Assembly: GCF_900105515.1 (NCBI RefSeq)
Contig: NZ_FNSY01000001.1
Location: 5,196,001-5,260,000 of the forward strand
DNA length: 64,000 nucleotides
Direction: 5' to 3'
From: Streptomyces sp. 2131.1
GTDB taxonomy: Bacteria > Actinomycetota > Actinomycetes > Streptomycetales > Streptomycetaceae
The translations under genes were made by a program, and so were the position numbers. Numbering within the stretch: the first letter of the stretch is position 1; each line of letters begins with the position of its first letter. Below, piece by piece: positions 61,079 through 64,000 of the stretch. A model generated the notes under the pieces. The model was not told where the DNA came from and made no database searches. It saw only the letters and a list, made by a program, of their open reading frames with translations.

Positions 61079-61831
61079 ATGGCCACGATGTCGCTGCCCG
61101 ATTCGCGCACCGAGCAGGACGGCTCGGCCGTCGTCCGCGTGCTCAGCTACAACATCCGGTCGATGCGCGACGACAGCGCCGCCCTCGCCCGGGTCGTCCG
61201 CGCCTGCGCCCCCGATCTGGTCCTCGTCCAGGAGGCGCCGCGGTTCTTCCGCTGGCGCAAGTACGCCGCCCGGCTCGCCGCCGCCACCGACCTGGTGGTC
61301 CTCGGCGGGGGCGCCACCGCCGCGGGGCCGCTGCTGCTGTGCTCGCTGCGCGCCACGGTCGAGCGCACCGAGGACATCCTGCTGCCGCGCACCCCGGGGC
61401 TGCACCGCAGGGGCTTCGCCACCGCAGTCGTCCGGTTCGCGGGCGCCCGGCTCGGCGTGGTCAGCTGCCACCTGAGCCTCCAGCGGCAGGAGCGCCTGGC
61501 CCAGGCCGAGCGGCTGATGGAGACCGTGGACGCGCTGGGCGTGGAGCATGCCGTGGTCGCCGGCGACCTCAACGACGTACCGAGCGGGCGGGCCTTCAGG
61601 CGTCTCGCCGGGCGCTACCAGGACTGCTGGGAGGTGAAGCCGCAGGGCGGCGAGTACACCTTCCCCGCGCACGACCCGCGCCGCCGGCTCGACGCGGTGT
61701 TCGCCACCGACGGCATCGAGGTCCTCGGCTGCGGGGTCCCGGACGGGCTGCCCGGGGTGCCGGCGGCCGACCTGCGCGCCGCCACCGACCACCTGCCGGT
61801 GCTGGCCGCGCTGCGGGTGCCGGCCAACTGA
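61079..61831 (+). CDS. Endonuclease/exonuclease/phosphatase (EEP) family protein
   Basis: 250 residues. The EEP fold is marked by VRVLSYNIRSMRDD (catalytic Asn), LVLVQEAPRFFRW (metal Glu), VVSCHLSLQRQERLAQ, VVAGDLNDVPSG (Asp/Asn) and the C-terminal ATDHLPVLAALRV (Asp-His). There is no signal peptide, so it is cytosolic. Members cleave DNA, RNA, sphingolipids or inositol phosphates; the substrate here is open. The start is ATG at 61079 or the ATG nine bases later. It converges with the membrane protein gene. Confidence 0.88.
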   Translation: MATMSLPDSRTEQDGSAVVRVLSYNIRSMRDDSAALARVVRACAPDLVLVQEAPRFFRWRKYAARLAAATDLVVLGGGATAAGPLLLCSLRATVERTEDILLPRTPGLHRRGFATAVVRFAGARLGVVSCHLSLQRQERLAQAERLMETVDALGVEHAVVAGDLNDVPSGRAFRRLAGRYQDCWEVKPQGGEYTFPAHDPRRRLDAVFATDGIEVLGCGVPDGLPGVPAADLRAATDHLPVLAALRVPAN

Positions 61832-61844
61832 TCCGGACGGGTCG

Positions 61845-62510
61845 TCAGACGACCGCGCCCCGGCCAGGGTCGTCGTCGCCGTCGTCGTCGGGGTTCATCC
61901 GCGCCACGAGCGTCACGAACCCGCCCAGGAAGCCGCCGACGCAGACCGTCGTCAGCCACCAGGTCATCTCCCAGGACAGCAGCACCGCGACCAGCATCAG
62001 CAACGGGCCGCCGACCACCGCGAGCCAGGCGAACTTCGCCGTGACGTCGGCCTCCGGCAGCGGCGGCGGCTCCGGCGGCACGAAGTGCCCCTCGTCGTCG
62101 TCCCCGCCGGGGGCATCCGGATCGGCCGGCTCGTAGTCGCGCGGGCCGCGCACGCCGGGAGCGAACACCACGGAACCGCCCAGCGGCCGGTCCTGGTCCG
62201 GTTCGGGCCTGGGCGGCTTCTTGCCGAGGCCCTTGTCCGCGGCCGGGGCGGTCAGCGGACCGTCGTCCGGCAGCGCGAGATCCTCGATCGACCGGAAGGG
62301 CCGCGCGCCCGGCGGGTCCGGCGGCTCCTCCCCGTACCCCGCGACGATGGCCTTCCAGGCGGCCTCCTCGTCGATCGGTCCGTCCCCCTCGCCGGCCACC
62401 GGGGCCGCCGGTGCCGGGGCGGCGCCGTCGTCGGCGACGGCCGCCCCCTCCACGGGGAGCGGCTCGCGCTCCTCCTCGCTGCCCGCGCGTTCCGCGTCGT
62501 GCTCAGCCAC
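61845..62510 (-). CDS. Acidic membrane protein with two C-terminal helices, coupled to the alpha/beta hydrolase
   Basis: 221 residues from the GTG at 62508-62510 (VAEHDAERAGSEEERE), with GGGGAG 8 nt upstream. The first 160 residues are disordered and rich in Ala, Pro, Asp and Glu, with short conserved islands such as EEAAWKAIVAGYGEEPPDPPG, RPFRSIEDLALPD and GSVVFAPGVRGPRDYEP. Two membrane helices follow (about 163-183 and 187-207), then an acidic tail NPDDDGDDDPG. The start overlaps the hydrolase stop by 8 bp, so translation is linked. Function unknown. Confidence 0.82.
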   Translation of the reverse strand: MAEHDAERAGSEEEREPLPVEGAAVADDGAAPAPAAPVAGEGDGPIDEEAAWKAIVAGYGEEPPDPPGARPFRSIEDLALPDDGPLTAPAADKGLGKKPPRPEPDQDRPLGGSVVFAPGVRGPRDYEPADPDAPGGDDDEGHFVPPEPPPLPEADVTAKFAWLAVVGGPLLMLVAVLLSWEMTWWLTTVCVGGFLGGFVTLVARMNPDDDGDDDPGRGAVV

Positions 62511-63318
62511 CGGACGTGCTCCCCTTCTTCCCGCCCTGATCGTTCTCGCTCGGAGCGAGGCGGCCGATGAACTCGAGGCTCTCGTCGAAGATCCGCTTCG
62601 CATCATGGTCCAACGTCGCCACGTGGTAGCTCTGTTCCAGCAGGACCTCGCGGACATCCGTCGAGGAGACACGGCTCAGGATGCGGGCGGAGTCGGCGGG
62701 CGGCACGACATGGTCCTGCGGGCTGTGCAGCAGCAGGAGCGGCTGGGTGACCTGGGGCAGACCGCCGTCGACCAGCCGGAAGAACGTCCGCACCGAGTGC
62801 GCCGCGTGCAGCGGGACCCGGTCGTAGCCCACCTCGGCCACGCCCTTCAGCGCGATGTCGCTGACCAGGCCCTTCGTCGTCGGCACCAGATGGCGGACCA
62901 CCGGCAGCGCGTGCGCCGCGAGGCCGTGCACCTTGTTGGCCGGATTGACGAGGACCAGACCGCTGACCGCGTCCCCGTGCTTCGCGGCCAGGCGCAGCGC
63001 CAGCGCCCCGCCCATCGAGAGCCCGAAGACGAAGACCCGCGCGCAGCGCTCCAGCAGACCGCGCAGCTCCCGGTCCACCTCCGCGTACCAGTCCTGCCAG
63101 CCGGTCACCTGCATGTCCTGCCAGCGCGTGCCGTGCCCGGGCAGCAGCGGCAGCGAGACCGTGAGGCCGCGCTCGGCCAGGTACTCGGCCCACGGGCGCA
63201 GCGACTGCGGGGAACCGGTGAATCCGTGACAGAGGAGGACGCCGACCTCTCCGCCCTCGTGGCGGAACGGCTCGGCTCCGGGAAGGACCGGCACCGGGGT
63301 CTCCTGTTCGTGAGGCAC
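62503..63318 (-). CDS. Alpha/beta hydrolase (monoacylglycerol lipase/carboxylesterase-like)
   Basis: 271 residues. The oxyanion region GVLLCHGFTGSPQSLRPWAEYLAERG, the nucleophile elbow VFGLSMGGALAL (S101), D202 in LHSPQDHVVP and H232 in EQSYHVATLDHD give a complete triad. A lid (about 130-185) covers the site. It has no signal peptide. Length and motifs fit Est30-type carboxylesterases and bacterial monoacylglycerol lipases. The start is a GTG at 63316-63318. It is upstream of, and overlaps, the acidic membrane protein gene, and diverges from the acyltransferase gene, so a lipid substrate is likely. Confidence 0.92.
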   Translation of the reverse strand: MPHEQETPVPVLPGAEPFRHEGGEVGVLLCHGFTGSPQSLRPWAEYLAERGLTVSLPLLPGHGTRWQDMQVTGWQDWYAEVDRELRGLLERCARVFVFGLSMGGALALRLAAKHGDAVSGLVLVNPANKVHGLAAHALPVVRHLVPTTKGLVSDIALKGVAEVGYDRVPLHAAHSVRTFFRLVDGGLPQVTQPLLLLHSPQDHVVPPADSARILSRVSSTDVREVLLEQSYHVATLDHDAKRIFDESLEFIGRLAPSENDQGGKKGSTSGG

Positions 63319-63518
63319 GCGGGGAGCGTGAAGGGGGTGTACGGAAGGGTGTACGGGAGTGCGCGAGGATTACTTCACCGTACGCGACCGGGCCGACACC
63401 GACCAGGGCCGTCACCGGCCGGTCCCGCCCCGGGTGCGGCCACCCCGCCCGCGCCAGGGGCGGGACCGGCGACGCCTCGGGTTAAGGTCTGTCGGACAGC
63501 ACACAGGAGGCATCCGAG

Positions 63519-64000
63519 TTGATCTACGGCGCTATGAAGTTCTCCATCGGCGGGTCTCTGAAGCTCGCCTTCAGGCCGTGGGTGGAGGGCCTGGAGAACA
63601 TTCCCGCGCGCGGGCCCGCGATCCTCGCCAGCAACCACCTGTCGTTCTCAGACTCCTTCTTCCTGCCGGCCGTCCTGGACCGCAAGGTGACCTTCATCGC
63701 CAAGGCCGAGTACTTCACCGCGCCGGGCGTGAAGGGCAAGCTCACCGCCGCGTTCTTCAAGGGCGTCGGCCAGCTCCCCGTCGACCGCTCCGGCGCGCGC
63801 GGCGCCGGCGAGGCGGCGATCCGGGCGGGCATCCAGGTCATCGAGAGCGGCGGCCTCTTCGGTATCTACCCGGAGGGCACCCGGTCGCCGGACGGCCGGC
63901 TCTACCGGGGCAAGCCCGGCGGACTGGCCCGGGTCGCGCTCGCGACCGGGGCCCCGGTGATCCCCGTCGCGATGATCGACACGGAGAAGATCCAGCCGCC
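63519..64000 (+). CDS. 1-Acyl-sn-glycerol-3-phosphate acyltransferase, PlsC family (partial, C-terminus outside window)
   Basis: The first 160 residues are present. A TTG at 63519-63521 follows AGGAGG with an 8-nt spacer; an in-frame ATG at 63534 is the alternative. The acyltransferase motifs are LASNHLSFSDSFFLP (H40 and D45, the H-x4-D catalytic pair), GVGQLPVDRSG, and IYPEGTRSPDG, the phosphate-binding block, followed by VIPVAMIDTEKI. It adds a second acyl chain to lysophosphatidate or a related lipid. The equivalent gene in M. tuberculosis (Rv2182c) ends the same conserved block. Confidence 0.93.
   Translation, partial: MIYGAMKFSIGGSLKLAFRPWVEGLENIPARGPAILASNHLSFSDSFFLPAVLDRKVTFIAKAEYFTAPGVKGKLTAAFFKGVGQLPVDRSGARGAGEAAIRAGIQVIESGGLFGIYPEGTRSPDGRLYRGKPGGLARVALATGAPVIPVAMIDTEKIQP

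Noticed and set aside
1-64000. CRISPR array, prophage, insertion sequence or biosynthetic gene cluster
   Set aside because: I found no spaced direct repeats, transposase, integrase, phage structural gene, or PKS/NRPS module anywhere in the window.

Overview
This window comes from a high-GC actinomycete chromosome, almost certainly a Streptomyces. The evidence is the strong third-position GC bias, many GTG and TTG starts, 4-bp stop/start overlaps, and a gene order I recognise from Streptomyces core chromosomes. It reads as core housekeeping DNA. I see no rRNA, tRNA, CRISPR array, integrase or insertion sequence.

Layout. 1-8.3 kb (minus): pyruvate dehydrogenase E1 (aceE, cut by the window edge), a GntR/FCD regulator, the two-lipoyl E2 acyltransferase, dihydrolipoamide dehydrogenase and leucyl aminopeptidase. 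8.5-16.3 kb: a GH114-type lipoprotein, the cobalamin lower-ligand genes cobS, cobT and a cobU-type kinase fused to a beta-lactamase-fold domain, interleaved with membrane proteins including an MprF/LysX-like protein. 16.4-25.9 kb: an HtrA-like lipoprotein protease, a methyltransferase, a DUF3043 membrane protein, a PspA/PspAA envelope-stress pair, a NarL-type two-component system, and an RND transporter preceded by a DosR-box-like palindrome. 26-33 kb: a frameshifted TPR relic, nadA, an ErpA-type Fe-S carrier, an anchored extracytoplasmic protein, an AdoK-like PfkB kinase, and a cysteine desulfurase fused to TusA.

33-42.6 kb holds the aerobic respiratory supercomplex: ctaCDF, then an L,D-transpeptidase and a degenerate receiver protein, then ctaE-qcrCAB. 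42.6-48.4 kb: trpD, a SAM-IV riboswitch with a short leader ORF in front of a class V aminotransferase, a stand-alone AsnC-type domain, a rhomboid protease, a zinc-ribbon protein and a NYN-domain protein. 48.6-54.7 kb: two tandem NlpC/P60 cell-wall hydrolases, a gluzincin lipoprotein, and GT87 and GT4 (PimB'-like) glycosyltransferases. 54.7-64 kb: a FadD-type acyl-CoA ligase, a phosphoesterase, SRPBCC and ArsA-like proteins, glucokinase (ROK), an EEP-family hydrolase, a membrane protein, an alpha/beta hydrolase and a PlsC-type acyltransferase cut by the window end.

How the genes work together. aceE, E2 and lpd make the pyruvate dehydrogenase complex, and its reducing power feeds the bc1-aa3 chain encoded further right. 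ErpA, NadA and the desulfurase-TusA fusion bear on Fe-S and sulfur chemistry. PspA, HtrA, rhomboid, L,D-transpeptidase and the P60 enzymes look after the envelope. The right-hand third (GT87, PimB'-like GT4, FadD, SRPBCC, ArsA-like, PlsC) matches a block conserved in Mycobacterium tuberculosis around Rv2181-Rv2190c and suggests phospholipid or mannolipid metabolism.
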